Assembly (NCBI RefSeq): GCF_004151105.1
Contig: NZ_PHRF01000095.1
Span: 643,902 to 707,901, forward strand
Direction: 5' to 3'
From: Streptomyces sp. L-9-10
GTDB lineage: Bacteria > Actinomycetota > Actinomycetes > Streptomycetales > Streptomycetaceae
DNA: 64,000 nucleotides
Below the pieces are notes generated by a model. The model made no database searches, was not told the origin of the DNA, and saw only the letters and a list, made by a program, of their open reading frames with translations. Position 1 is the stretch's first letter, and the number at the start of each line of letters is the position of its first letter. The translations under genes were made by a program, and so were the position numbers. Shown here one piece after another: positions 35,806-44,494 of this stretch.

Positions 35806-35992
35806 TCATGGCTCCTGATGATGTCGGAGGTCTTCCACAGCGTCGTCCTGGCCGTACGGCATACACACCGCACGCATCCAGGTCCCCGGCCTCCGCCGGA
35901 GGTGTCGGTCCCACCGCGTGGGAGCCGGACACTGCGTCATTACGAGTTTGCTCGCGTCGCGCGAAGTACTGCGAGAGGCAGGTGGTCTTGCG

Positions 35993-36106
35993 TCAGCCCT
36001 GGCGCTGCTTGTGGCGCAGGTTGTCGCAGATGACCATGACCCGGCCGTGACGGCGGATCACCTTGCACTTGTCGCAGATCTTCTTGACGCTCGGCTTGAC
36101 CTTCAT
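35993..36106 (-). CDS. rpmJ: 50S ribosomal protein L36
   Basis: 37 residues, MKVKPSVKKICDKCKVIRR; the zinc ligands CxxC, a later Cys (VICDN) and His (LRH) are all kept, so this is the zinc-binding C+ form. The usual 37-residue length fixes the ATG at 36106. A 187-bp gap separates it from rpsM; 55 bp from infA. Confidence 0.97.
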   Translation of the reverse strand: MKVKPSVKKICDKCKVIRRHGRVMVICDNLRHKQRQG

Positions 36107-36161
36107 GGGATTGAGGTTCTCCGGGTCAGTGCGGGCACCCCGTGAGGGATGTCTGCAAGAT

Positions 36162-36383
36162 CTACTTGTATCGGTAGACGATCCGGCCACGCGTCAGGTC
36201 GTACGGAGACAGCTCCACCACAACCCGGTCATCGGGGAGGATTCGGATGTAGTGCATCCGCATCTTGCCGCTGATGTGCGCGAGGACCTTGTGACCGTTC
36301 TGCAGCTCCACCTTGAACATGGCGTTCGGGAGGGACTCGATCACGGTGCCCTCAATTTCGATGGCACCTTGCTTCTTGGCCAC
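36162..36383 (-). CDS. infA: Translation initiation factor IF-1
   Basis: 73 residues from GTG at 36383, the exact family length ([23 protein letters not shown]). OB-fold protein that occupies the A site during initiation; [23 protein letters not shown]-type core and [13 protein letters not shown] end are conserved. A 163-bp gap from map suggests its own promoter. Confidence 0.98.
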   Translation of the reverse strand: [73 protein letters not shown]

Positions 36384-36546
36384 GCTTCGCCCTTCGAATC
36401 GGCTACCTTGATCGATTCTGGCAGCCGCATGAAGACACACGGGTACACCAGAGCCGACGCGTCAGTCTACGGGAGCGCACTCGAAAAGACGAATCCGTTG
36501 AGTTTGCCCACCGGGGGAGATTCTTAAGCCACCACGGCCGGAGCCC

Positions 36547-37383
36547 CTAAGCCAGCGGGTCGGGAGCCGTGGTGATGCCCAGCTCGGCGAGCTTCGCCCT
36601 GCCTCCGTCGGGGGCGGTCAGGACCAGCGGGCCCTCCTCGGTCAGCGCCACGGAGTGCTCCCAGTGCGAGGACCAGGTCCCGTCGGTCGTGATGACCGTC
36701 CACTCGTCCTCCAGCACCTCCGTACGCGGCGTACCGAGCGAGACCATGGGCTCGATCGCCAGGCAGAAGCCGGGGACCAGCTTCGGACCCTTGCCGCGCT
36801 TGCGCGAGACATAGTTCAGCAGGTGCGGGTCCATGTGCATCTCGGTGCCGATGCCGTGGCCGCCGTAGTCCTCGATGATCCCGTACTTGCCGCCGCCGGG
36901 GCGGGGCTGGCGGCGGATGTACGTCTCGATCGCCCGGGACACGTCCACCAGCCGGTTGCCGGCCCGCATGGCAGCGATCCCGGCCCACATCGACTCCTCG
37001 GTCACCCGGGACAGCTCGACCAGCTCCGGAGCGTGACCGGTGCCGACGAATGCCGTGAAGGCCGCGTCGCCGTGCCAGCCGTCGATGATCGCGCCGGCGT
37101 CGATGGAGATGATGTCACCGTCCTTGAGGACGGTCGTGTCGTCCGGGATGCCATGGACGACGACCTCGTTGACCGAGGTGCAGATCGTCGCGGGGAACCC
37201 GCCGTACCCGAGGAAGTTCGGCTTGGCGCCGTGCTCGGCCAGTACCTCGCGGGCGACCTGGTCGAGGTCCCTGGTGGTGGCGCCGGGCACCGCCGCCGCG
37301 CCGGTGGCCGCGTGCACGGCGGCGACGACCAGTCCCGCCTCGCGCATCTTCGCGATCTGCTCGGGGGTCTTGATCTGCACCAT
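36547..37383 (-). CDS. map: Methionine aminopeptidase type I
   Basis: 278 residues from ATG at 37383 (GGTGGAAGG upstream). Removes N-terminal Met from new proteins. Metal ligands are visible: Asp in IISIDAGAIIDGWHGDAA, His in GGHGIGTEMH, Glu in LAIEPM and in the late WEHSVALTEEGPLVLT. The short PxxP zinc-finger N-extension is absent. Separated from adk by a terminator hairpin and a 14-bp repeat tract. Confidence 0.97.
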   Translation of the reverse strand: MVQIKTPEQIAKMREAGLVVAAVHAATGAAAVPGATTRDLDQVAREVLAEHGAKPNFLGYGGFPATICTSVNEVVVHGIPDDTTVLKDGDIISIDAGAIIDGWHGDAAFTAFVGTGHAPELVELSRVTEESMWAGIAAMRAGNRLVDVSRAIETYIRRQPRPGGGKYGIIEDYGGHGIGTEMHMDPHLLNYVSRKRGKGPKLVPGFCLAIEPMVSLGTPRTEVLEDEWTVITTDGTWSSHWEHSVALTEEGPLVLTAPDGGRAKLAELGITTAPDPLA

Positions 37384-37414
37384 GCCTGTGCCTTCCACCT
37401 GACTGTGACTGATT

Positions 37415-37464
37415 CGATACGCACTGCTCGATACGCACTGCTCGATACGTACTGCTTGATACGT
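37415..37464. repeat. 14-bp tandem repeat upstream of map
   Basis: Three full units (cgatacgcactgct at 37415 and 37429, cgatacgtactgct at 37443) and a partial fourth (tgatacgt, 37457-37464) repeat with an exact 14-bp period, 31 bp upstream of the map start codon. The position could affect map transcription or its leader; no known regulator site was recognised. Confidence 0.85.
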
Positions 37465-37487
37465 CCGCCGCACCCGGACCGCTCAAC

Positions 37488-37526
37488 AGTACGGCCGTGG
37501 TGCCCGAAGGACGCCACGGCCGTACT
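37488..37526 (-). terminator. Terminator after adk
   Basis: A perfect 13-bp stem (37488-37500 agtacggccgtgg, 37514-37526) with a 13-base loop lies 31 bp after the adk stop. It would separate the secY-adk transcript from map. Confidence 0.8.
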
Positions 37527-37556
37527 GGTGGTGCTTGCACTGCTGGGGCCCGGGAG

Positions 37557-38216
37557 CTACGCGGCCCGGCCCCGTTCGAGCGCCGCCATCGCACGCTCGG
37601 TCACTTCGGTGACCTTGCCGAGTGCGGAGATCGTCACCACCAGGCCCTGGGCCCGGTAGTGGTCGATGATCGGCTCGGTCTGTGTGTGGTAGACCTCGAG
37701 ACGGGTCCGCACCGTCTCCTCGGAGTCGTCGTCCCGCTGGTACAGCTCGCCGCCGCAGATGTCACAGACACCCTCCTTCTTCGGCGGGCTGTAGGTGACG
37801 TGGAAGACATGCGCGCTGTCGTTGCGACAGACCCGGCGCCCCGCGATCCGCGTGACGACCTCGTCCTCCGGGACCTCCAGGTCCAGCACCGCGTCCAGCT
37901 TCACGCCGTCCGTCTCCAGCGCCTCGTCCAGCGCCTTCGCCTGCGAGACGTTGCGCGGGAAACCGTCCAGCAGAAAGCCGTTCGCGGCGTCCGGCTGAGC
38001 CATCCGCTCCTGGGCCATCGCGATGGTCACCTCGTCGGGTACCAGGTTCCCGGCGTCCATGTACGACTTCGCCAGCTTGCCGAGGGTCGTGCCCTGGCTG
38101 ATGTTGGCCCGGAAGAGGTCGCCCGTGGAGATGTGCGGGACCTTCAGGTTCTTGGCGAGGTACGCGGCCTGCGTTCCCTTGCCGGCACCGGGCGGCCCGA
38201 CGAGGACGATTCGCAT
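37557..38216 (-). CDS. adk: Adenylate kinase
   Basis: 219 residues: P-loop GPPGAGKGTQA, LLDGFPRNVSQA, and a long lid (about 125-165) with GRRVCRNDSAHVFHV and VCDICGGELYQRDDD, whose Cys residues suggest the zinc-binding lid. Balances AMP, ADP and ATP. Start ATG overlaps the secY stop by one base (TGATG). Confidence 0.98.
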   Translation of the reverse strand: MRIVLVGPPGAGKGTQAAYLAKNLKVPHISTGDLFRANISQGTTLGKLAKSYMDAGNLVPDEVTIAMAQERMAQPDAANGFLLDGFPRNVSQAKALDEALETDGVKLDAVLDLEVPEDEVVTRIAGRRVCRNDSAHVFHVTYSPPKKEGVCDICGGELYQRDDDSEETVRTRLEVYHTQTEPIIDHYRAQGLVVTISALGKVTEVTERAMAALERGRAA

Positions 38217-39535
38217 CAGCGGAGGAACCCTTCGTAATTACGCTGCTGAAGCTGGCTCTCGATCTGCTTCACGGTTTCCAGACCCACACCCACGATGATG
38301 AGGATGCTCGTCCCGCCGAACGGGAAGTTCTGGTTCGCACCGCCGAAGCCTGCCAACGCCATCGTCGGGACGAGAGCAATCAGACCCAGATACAGCGAGC
38401 CCGGCCAAGTGATCCTGTTGAGCACGTAGCTCAGATACTCGGCTGTAGGTCGACCTGCCCGGATACCCGGGATGAAGCCACCATACTTCTTCATGTTGTC
38501 GGCGACTTCTTCGGGGTTGAAGGAGATGGCCACATAGAAGAAGGCGAAGAACACGATCAGCAGGAAGTACGTGGCGATGTAGTACGGGTGGTCACCCTTG
38601 ACGAAGTGCGCCTCGATCCAGGTCTTCCACGCGGAGTTCCCACTGGAGAACTGCGCGACGAGCGCCGGGATGTACAGCAGCGACGACGCGAAGATGACGG
38701 GGATCACACCCGCCTGATTCACCTTCAGCGGGATGTACGTGGACGTACCGCCGTAGGACCTGCGGCCGATCATGCGCTTCGCGTACTGCACGGGGATCCG
38801 GCGCTGCGCCTGCTCGACGAAGACGACCAGGCCCACCATCACGAAGCCGATCAGAATGACCGTGCCGAACTCGATCCAGCCCTTGGCGAGCGTGCCGCTC
38901 TCCTTGATGGCCCACAGCGCGCCGGGGAAGCCGGCGGCGATCGAGATGAACATCAGGATGGACATGCCGTTGCCGATGCCCCGGTCGGTGATGAGCTCAC
39001 CGAGCCACATGACCGCCGCGGTACCCGCGGTCATGGTGATCACCATGGTGACGGTGACGAAGATCGACTGGTCGGGCACGATCTCCGAGGCGACCGGGCA
39101 GCCGCTGAAGAGCGCGCCGCTACGGGCGGTGGCGACCAGGCCGGTGCCCTGCAGCACGGCGAGGGCGACCGTCAGATAACGGGTGTACTGCGTGATCTTG
39201 GCCTGACCGGACTGCCCTTCCTTCTTGAGGGCCTCCAGCCTGGGGATGACCACGGTCAGCAGCTGCAGGATGATGCTCGCGGTGATGTACGGCATGATGC
39301 CGAGCGCGAAGATCGTGATCTGCAGCAGCGCCCCGCCGCTGAACATGTTCACCAGACCGAACAGGCTGTTATTGCCCTTCTGGGCCGCGTCGACACACGT
39401 CTGGACATTCTCGTAACTGACGCCCGGTACCGGGACATGTGCCCCGAGCCGGTACAGCACGATGATGGCGAGTGTGAAGAGCAGCTTCTTGCGCAGGTCG
39501 GGCGTCTTGAACGCCCGGGCGAACGCGGTGAGCAC
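38216..39535 (-). CDS. secY: Protein translocase subunit SecY
   Basis: 439 residues, GTG start at 39535. Ten predicted membrane helices of the Sec channel; LFTLAIIVLYRLGAHVPVPGV at the first helix, the plug region after it, and GGTSTYIPLKVNQAGVIPVIFASSLL and PGIRAGRPTAEYL are conserved. A 255-bp gap with a hairpin separates it from rplO, so secY-adk probably have their own promoter. Confidence 0.98.
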   Translation of the reverse strand: MLTAFARAFKTPDLRKKLLFTLAIIVLYRLGAHVPVPGVSYENVQTCVDAAQKGNNSLFGLVNMFSGGALLQITIFALGIMPYITASIILQLLTVVIPRLEALKKEGQSGQAKITQYTRYLTVALAVLQGTGLVATARSGALFSGCPVASEIVPDQSIFVTVTMVITMTAGTAAVMWLGELITDRGIGNGMSILMFISIAAGFPGALWAIKESGTLAKGWIEFGTVILIGFVMVGLVVFVEQAQRRIPVQYAKRMIGRRSYGGTSTYIPLKVNQAGVIPVIFASSLLYIPALVAQFSSGNSAWKTWIEAHFVKGDHPYYIATYFLLIVFFAFFYVAISFNPEEVADNMKKYGGFIPGIRAGRPTAEYLSYVLNRITWPGSLYLGLIALVPTMALAGFGGANQNFPFGGTSILIIVGVGLETVKQIESQLQQRNYEGFLR

Positions 39536-39731
39536 GGTGCCTCCTGCGACCCCCGCGCTACTGCGTCAGAGGTGACGGTATTGAGGATCGACGGATACGG
39601 AACAAGCGGAACCGCGCGGGGAACCCCTGCGGACACACCGCGCGGCGGGGGTCCGGGGGCGAGCCCCCGGCTTCAGTACAGCAACAATGCACGCCACCTT
39701 ACCGGCGACAGTGCCCCCCTTGGAACGACCA

Positions 39732-39765
39732 ACCGGGGATGCCCCTTTTGAGAGGCATCCCCGGT
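39732..39765 (-). terminator. Terminator-like hairpin after rplO
   Basis: A 12-bp perfect stem (39732-39743 accggggatgcc, 39754-39765) with a 10-base loop containing a T-run lies 25 bp after the rplO stop, in the gap before secY. Only partial termination is likely, because secY is usually in the spc operon. Confidence 0.65.
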
Positions 39766-39790
39766 CGGATGTTCAGGCCATCGAGTTGTC

Positions 39791-40246
39791 TCAGACGAGC
39801 TCGGTGACGGTGCCGCCGGCGGCGGCAATCTTCTCCTTGGCGGAGCCGGAGACGGCGTCAACCGAAACCTGCAGCGCCACGGAGATCTCGCCCTGGCCCA
39901 GGACCTTGACGAGGCTGTTCTTGCGCACCGCGCCCTTGGTGACCAGATCGGCCACCGTGACCTCGCCGCCCTCGGGGTAGAGAGCGGAGAGCTTGTCCAG
40001 GTTCACGACCTGGTACTCGGTGCGGAACGGGTTCTTGAAGCCCTTGAGCTTCGGGAGACGCATGTGGAGGGGCATCTGCCCACCCTCGAAGCGCTCCGGA
40101 ACCTGGTAGCGGGCCTTGGTGCCCTTGGTGCCACGACCTGCGGTCTTACCCTTGGACGCCTCACCACGACCCACACGGGTCTTGGCGGTCTTGGCGCCCG
40201 GGGCAGGACGGAGGTTGTGGACCTTCAGCGGGTTGTTCTCCGCCAT
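39791..40246 (-). CDS. rplO: 50S ribosomal protein L15
   Basis: 151 residues: NPLKVHNLRPAPGAKTAKTRVGRGEASKGKTAGRGTKG and QVPERFEGGQMPLHMRLPKLKGF in part, all in the normal order. The ATG at 40246 follows the rpmD stop with 1 bp between them. Late assembly protein of the spc operon. Confidence 0.98.
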   Translation of the reverse strand: MAENNPLKVHNLRPAPGAKTAKTRVGRGEASKGKTAGRGTKGTKARYQVPERFEGGQMPLHMRLPKLKGFKNPFRTEYQVVNLDKLSALYPEGGEVTVADLVTKGAVRKNSLVKVLGQGEISVALQVSVDAVSGSAKEKIAAAGGTVTELV

Positions 40247-40247
40247 G

Positions 40248-40430
40248 TCAGTCGACCTCCTCAACGGTCACGAGGTGGCGGACGGTGTGCACCATGCCGC
40301 GGAACTCGGGGCGGTCCTCCTTGACAACCGTGTCGCTGACCCGCTTGAGGCCGAGCGAACGCAGGGTGTCGCGGTGGTTCTGCTTGCTGCCGATGTACGA
40401 CTTCGTCTGCGTGATCTTGAGACGGGCCAT
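40248..40430 (-). CDS. rpmD: 50S ribosomal protein L30
   Basis: 60 residues, MARLKITQTKSYIGSKQNHR and RPEFRGMVHTVRHLVTVEE. ATG at 40430 overlaps the rpsE stop by one base (TAATG). The short length is normal. Confidence 0.97.
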   Translation of the reverse strand: MARLKITQTKSYIGSKQNHRDTLRSLGLKRVSDTVVKEDRPEFRGMVHTVRHLVTVEEVD

Positions 40431-41032
40431 TACGCACCCGCTCCCGCACGCGCACGGAGCAGAGCCGCGGGGGCGACGTCCTCGAGGGGCAGACCGCGGC
40501 GGGCCGCGATCTCCTCGGGACGCTGCAGGCCCTGGAGGGCCGCCACGGTCGCGTGCACGATGTTGATCGCGTTGTCCGAGCCGAGCGACTTCGACAGGAT
40601 GTCGTGCACGCCCGCGCACTCCAGCACGGCACGCACCGGGCCACCGGCGATCACGCCGGTACCGGGGGAAGCCGGCTTGAGCAGGACGACGCCCGCGGCC
40701 TTCTCGCCCTGGATCGGGTGCGGGATGGTGCCCTGGATACGGGGGACCTTGAAGAAGTGCTTCTTGGCCTCCTCAACACCCTTGGCGATGGCGGCCGGCA
40801 CCTCCTTGGCCTTGCCGTAACCGACACCGACGGTGCCGTCACCATCGCCCACCACGACCAGCGCGGTGAAGCTGAAGCGACGACCACCCTTCACAACCTT
40901 GGCAACGCGGTTGATCGCGACAACGCGCTCAACGTAAGCGGTCTTCTCGGCGGCAGCGCCACCGTCGCGACCCTTCCGGTCCCGCCGCTCGCCGCCACCG
41001 GCACCGCTTCCGCGGCGCTGGGGTCCAGCCAT
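40430..41032 (-). CDS. rpsE: 30S ribosomal protein S5
   Basis: 200 residues: Gly/Arg-rich N-terminus MAGPQRRGSGAGGGERRDRK, then the S5 core with VVAINRVAKVVKGGRRFSF, GKAKEVPAAIAKGVEEAKK and GTGVIAGGPVRAVLECAGVHD. Role in decoding accuracy and translocation of the 30S head. spc operon. Confidence 0.98.
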   Translation of the reverse strand: MAGPQRRGSGAGGGERRDRKGRDGGAAAEKTAYVERVVAINRVAKVVKGGRRFSFTALVVVGDGDGTVGVGYGKAKEVPAAIAKGVEEAKKHFFKVPRIQGTIPHPIQGEKAAGVVLLKPASPGTGVIAGGPVRAVLECAGVHDILSKSLGSDNAINIVHATVAALQGLQRPEEIAARRGLPLEDVAPAALLRARAGAGA

Positions 41033-41078
41033 TGGATTTACCTCTCTCTGTTACGTCCGCTAGCTCCGGAACCGGGGC

Positions 41079-41462
41079 TTAGAACTTCAGCCCGGCTTCG
41101 CGGGCGGCGTCAGCCAGAGCGGCAATGCGCCCTGCGTACTGGTTACCACCGCGGTCGAACACGACGGCCTCGACGCCGGCGGCCTTGGCGCGCTCGGCGA
41201 CCAGGGATCCGACCTGCTTGGCCTGGGCGCTCTTGTCGCCCTCGGCACCACGGATCGAGGTGTCCAGGGTCGACGCCGACGCGAGCGTGTGGCCCGCGAT
41301 GTCGTCGATGACCTGAGCGACCATGTGGCGGTTGGAACGCGTCACGACCAGGCGCGGACGCTCCGGCGAACCGGAGATGCGCTTGCGAACGCGGATGTGA
41401 CGACGCTTGATGGCAGCGGCCTTGTAGGCCTTGCCCTTAGCAATCTTGACACCGTATGCCAT
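41079..41462 (-). CDS. rplR: 50S ribosomal protein L18
   Basis: 127 residues: RRHIRVRKRISGSPERPRL, VTRSNRHMVAQVIDDIAGHTL and the C-terminal VVFDRGGNQYAGRIAALADAAREAGLKF. Binds 5S rRNA in the central protuberance. 3 bp after rplF. Confidence 0.98.
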   Translation of the reverse strand: MAYGVKIAKGKAYKAAAIKRRHIRVRKRISGSPERPRLVVTRSNRHMVAQVIDDIAGHTLASASTLDTSIRGAEGDKSAQAKQVGSLVAERAKAAGVEAVVFDRGGNQYAGRIAALADAAREAGLKF

Positions 41463-41465
41463 GGC

Positions 41466-42005
41466 TTACTTACCCGCCTTTCCGACCTTGCGGCGGATGA
41501 CCTCGCCCGCGTACTTGACGCCCTTGGCCTTGTACGGGTCGGGCTTCCGCAGCTTGCGGATGTTAGCGGCGACCTCGCCGACCTTCTGCTTGTCGATGCC
41601 CTCGACGGTGAACTTCGTGGGCGACTCGACCTTGAAGGTGATGCCTTCGGGGGCCTCGATGAGGATCGGGTGGCTGTAGCCCAGGGCGAACTCCAGGTTG
41701 GAGCCCTTCGCCTGGACGCGGTAGCCGACTCCGCTGATTTCGAGCGCCTTGACGTATCCCTGGGTCACGCCGGTGATCATGTTCGCCACCAGCGTGCGGG
41801 ACAGGCCGTGCAGGGCCTTGTTCTGACGCTCGTCGTTCGGGCGCAGCACCTGAAGGATGCCGTCCTCGCCCTTGGTGACCTCGATCGGCGCGGCAACGGT
41901 GTGCGAGAGGGAACCCTTGGGGCCCTTCACGGCGACCGTACGGCCATCGATGGTGACGTCCACACCGGCGGGAACCTGGATGGGGAGCTTGCCGATTCGC
42001 GACAT
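41466..42005 (-). CDS. rplF: 50S ribosomal protein L6
   Basis: 179 residues: MSRIGKLPIQVPAGVDVTI, GVTQGYVKALEISGVGYRVQ in the first and second lobes, and YKAKGVKYAGEVIRRKVGKAGK at the C-terminus. Binds near the factor-binding site. Follows rpsH by 21 bp. Confidence 0.98.
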   Translation of the reverse strand: MSRIGKLPIQVPAGVDVTIDGRTVAVKGPKGSLSHTVAAPIEVTKGEDGILQVLRPNDERQNKALHGLSRTLVANMITGVTQGYVKALEISGVGYRVQAKGSNLEFALGYSHPILIEAPEGITFKVESPTKFTVEGIDKQKVGEVAANIRKLRKPDPYKAKGVKYAGEVIRRKVGKAGK

Positions 42006-42026
42006 GAGCTATTCCTCCGTTCCCGA

Positions 42027-42425
42027 CTACCAGACGTAGGCGAGGACTTCCCCACCTACGCCCTTCTTGCTGGCCTGCTGGCCGGTCAGGAGACCGTGGG
42101 ACGTGGAGATGATGGCCACGCCCAGGCCGCCGAGAACCTTCGGCAGATTGGTGGACTTCGCGTACACACGCAGACCCGGCTTGGAGATGCGCTTGATGCC
42201 GGCGATCGAACGCTCGCGGTTCGGGCCGAACTTCAGCTCCAGGACGAGGTTCTTGCCGACCTCGGCGTCCTCGACCTTCCAGCCGGTGATGAAGCCCTCC
42301 TGCTGGAGGATCTCCGCGATGTGCGACTTGATCTTGCTGTGCGGCATCACGACGTCGTCGTGGTACGCCGAGTTCGCGTTGCGCAGACGCGTGAGCATGT
42401 CTGCGATGGGATCAGTCATGGTCAT
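42027..42425 (-). CDS. rpsH: 30S ribosomal protein S8
   Basis: 132 residues: MTMTDPIADMLTRLRNANSAYHD, and the C-terminal STSHGLLTGQQASKKGVGGEVLAYVW. The ATG at 42425 has GAAGG upstream; a second ATG two codons later is possible. In other bacteria S8 represses the spc operon; the 214-bp gap upstream (42426-42639) could hold the target, and it carries a short hairpin with a T-loop. Confidence 0.98.
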   Translation of the reverse strand: MTMTDPIADMLTRLRNANSAYHDDVVMPHSKIKSHIAEILQQEGFITGWKVEDAEVGKNLVLELKFGPNRERSIAGIKRISKPGLRVYAKSTNLPKVLGGLGVAIISTSHGLLTGQQASKKGVGGEVLAYVW

Positions 42426-42639
42426 GAATTGGCCTTCGGCCTCTCTCGCCGGGGTTTCCTGTATGCGCCATCCCTCTCCCCGATCAGAGCCGGGACGGGT
42501 GCGGTGCGGGGACCTACGGCGTAGTAAGTCTTAAATGGACGGCGGGCGCCCAACCCCACAAGCCTACGGCATGTGAAGGAGGGCTCCCACCAACCACATT
42601 GCTTACCGAGAGCTTCGGGTGGTCCTGAAAAAAGCAGGA
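42426..42639 (-). other. Gap between rpsN and rpsH with a small hairpin
   Basis: 214 bp without a gene inside the otherwise tight spc operon. On the minus strand GTCCTG and CAGGAC flank a T-rich loop just after the rpsN stop, resembling a weak terminator; the rest includes a possible start for a downstream promoter, but hexamers are unclear. Confidence 0.4.
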
Positions 42640-42825
42640 CTACCAGGAGCTCTTGGTCACGCCCGGCAGCTCGCCGCGGTGGGCCATCTCACGAAGGCAC
42701 ACACGGCACAGGCCGAACTTGCGGTAGACGGAGTGGGGACGGCCGCAGCGCTGGCAGCGGGTGTAACCGCGCACACCGAACTTCGGCTTGCGGGCGGCCT
42801 TAGCGATCAGAGCCTTCTTCGCCAC
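42640..42825 (-). CDS. rpsN: 30S ribosomal protein S14, zinc-binding (type Z)
   Basis: 61 residues: MAKKALIAKAARKPKFGVRGYTRCQRCGRPHSVYRKFGLCRVCLREMAHRGELPGV in family order, with both zinc CxxC pairs (CQRC, CRVC). The zinc-containing short form is the housekeeping S14. 2 bp after rplE. Confidence 0.98.
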   Translation of the reverse strand: MAKKALIAKAARKPKFGVRGYTRCQRCGRPHSVYRKFGLCRVCLREMAHRGELPGVTKSSW

Positions 42826-42827
42826 GG

Positions 42828-43388
42828 TCAGTTCTCCTTGAACGGGAAGCCGAGGTGACGAAGGAGGGCACGACCCTCGTCGTCGTTGGTCGCCGTGGTG
42901 ACCACGGTGATGTCCATGCCCCGGACCCGGTCGATCTTGTCCTGGTCGATCTCGTGGAACATGACCTGCTCCGTGAGACCGAAGGTGTAGTTGCCACGGC
43001 CGTCGAACTGCTTCGGGGACAGACCGCGGAAGTCACGGATACGCGGCAGCGCGAGCGACAGCGTACGGTCCAGGAACTCCCACATGCGGTCACCGCGGAG
43101 GGTGACGTGGCAGCCGATCGGCTGACCCTCGCGCAGCTTGAACTGCGCGATGGACTTCCGGGCCTTGGTGACGGACGGCTTCTGGCCGGTGATCGTGGTG
43201 AGGTCCTTGATGGCACCCTCGATCAGCTTGGAGTCGCGGGCGGCGTCGCCCACACCCATGTTGACCACGATCTTGACGAGGCCGGGGATCTGCATGACGT
43301 TCTCGTACGAGAACTCCTCACGCAGCTTTCCGGCGATCTCCTCGCGGTAGCGCAGCTTCAGACGCGGCGCGGTAGTGGTCGCAGTCAT
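42828..43388 (-). CDS. rplE: 50S ribosomal protein L5
   Basis: 186 residues: YENVMQIPGLVKIVVNMGVGDA, TGQKPSVTKARKSIAQFKLREGQPIG and DRVRGMDITVVTTA in family order. Binds 5S rRNA and contacts P-site tRNA. Start overlaps the rplX stop by one base (TGATG). Confidence 0.98.
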   Translation of the reverse strand: MTATTTAPRLKLRYREEIAGKLREEFSYENVMQIPGLVKIVVNMGVGDAARDSKLIEGAIKDLTTITGQKPSVTKARKSIAQFKLREGQPIGCHVTLRGDRMWEFLDRTLSLALPRIRDFRGLSPKQFDGRGNYTFGLTEQVMFHEIDQDKIDRVRGMDITVVTTATNDDEGRALLRHLGFPFKEN

Positions 43389-43711
43389 CAGATGTCCTCA
43401 CCGGTCCGCTTGGCAACGCGGATCTTGTTGCCCTCGTCGTCAAAGCGGTAGCCGACGCGGGTGACGACCTTCTTGCCGTCCTTCTCCACGACCAGCTGAA
43501 CATTGCTGATGTGGATGGGGGCTTCGGTGGTCACGATGCCGCCGGTCTGCGAACCGCGAGCCGTCTGGCCGGCCTTGGTGTGCTTCTTGACCCGGTTGAC
43601 ACCCTCGACGAGAACACGGTCCTGCGTGGGGTAGGCCACGATGACCTTGCCCTGCTTGCCCTTGTCCTTACCGGTGATGACCTGAACCAGGTCGCCCTTC
43701 TTGATCTTCAT
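43388..43711 (-). CDS. rplX: 50S ribosomal protein L24
   Basis: 107 residues: MKIKKGDLVQVITGKDKGKQGKV (KOW motif) and VEGVNRVKKHTKAGQ. Initiator protein of 50S assembly. 2 bp after rplN. Confidence 0.98.
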   Translation of the reverse strand: MKIKKGDLVQVITGKDKGKQGKVIVAYPTQDRVLVEGVNRVKKHTKAGQTARGSQTGGIVTTEAPIHISNVQLVVEKDGKKVVTRVGYRFDDEGNKIRVAKRTGEDI

Positions 43712-43713
43712 GC

Positions 43714-44082
43714 TTACAGCACCTCCGGCGCGAGCGAGATGATCTTCATGAACTTCTTCTCGCGCAGCTCACGGCCCACCGGGCCGAAGATACGGGTGCC
43801 GCGAGGGTCGCCGTCGTTCTTCAGAATGACGGCGGCGTTCTCGTCGAAGCGGATGTACGAGCCGTCCGGACGGCGGCGCTCCTTGACGGTGCGAACGATG
43901 ACCGCCTTGACGACGTCACCCTTCTTCACGTTGCCACCGGGGATCGCGTCCTTGACGGTGGCGACGATGACGTCACCGATGCCCGCGTAGCGGCGACCCG
44001 AGCCACCGAGAACACGGATGGTGAGAATTTCCTTCGCACCCGTGTTGTCGGCGACACGCAGTCGCGACTCCTGCTGGATCAC
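43714..44082 (-). CDS. rplN: 50S ribosomal protein L14
   Basis: 122 residues from GTG at 44082 (VIQQESRLRVADNTGAKEIL); the open frame upstream is not L14. GVVKAVIVRTV-like KGDVVKAVIVRTVKERRRPDG and NAAVILKNDGDPRGTRIFGPV are conserved. Forms an intersubunit bridge. A 121-bp gap to rpsQ lies upstream. Confidence 0.98.
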   Translation of the reverse strand: MIQQESRLRVADNTGAKEILTIRVLGGSGRRYAGIGDVIVATVKDAIPGGNVKKGDVVKAVIVRTVKERRRPDGSYIRFDENAAVILKNDGDPRGTRIFGPVGRELREKKFMKIISLAPEVL

Positions 44083-44203
44083 GTCTATCTCCTGATCGTC
44101 TGCCGGTTCCCGGCGGGGCTCCGCGAGTCGACTTGCGTACGTCACTCATGGAGCCCCACCGAGCCTGGCGGAACTGTTCCGAGGGGAAACCCCCTCGGAG
44201 GGG

Positions 44204-44494
44204 TTACTTGGCCTTCTCGAGGATCTCGACGATGCGCCACCGCTTCGTGGCGGACAGCGGCCGGGTCTCCATCAGGAGGACGCGGTCGCCGACGCCGGCG
44301 GCGTTCTGCTCGTCGTGCGCCTTGAGCTTGTTCGTACGGCGGATGACCTTGCCGTACAGCGCGTGCTTGACGCGGTCCTCGACAGCGACGACGACGGTCT
44401 TGTCCATCTTGTCGCTGACGACCAGACCCTCACGGGTCTTGCGGAAGCCGCGGTCGGTCGTGGCGTTGGTCTCGGTCACGTTGCTCTCAGTCAT
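44204..44494 (-). CDS. rpsQ: 30S ribosomal protein S17
   Basis: 96 residues with a Thr/Asn-rich N-terminus, then RGFRKTREGLVVSDKMDKTVVV, HAEQNAAGVGDRV-like HDEQNAAGVGDRVLLMETRPLS and KRWRIVEILEKAK. Start overlaps the rpmC stop (TGATG). 16S rRNA-binding OB fold. Confidence 0.98.
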   Translation of the reverse strand: MTESNVTETNATTDRGFRKTREGLVVSDKMDKTVVVAVEDRVKHALYGKVIRRTNKLKAHDEQNAAGVGDRVLLMETRPLSATKRWRIVEILEKAK

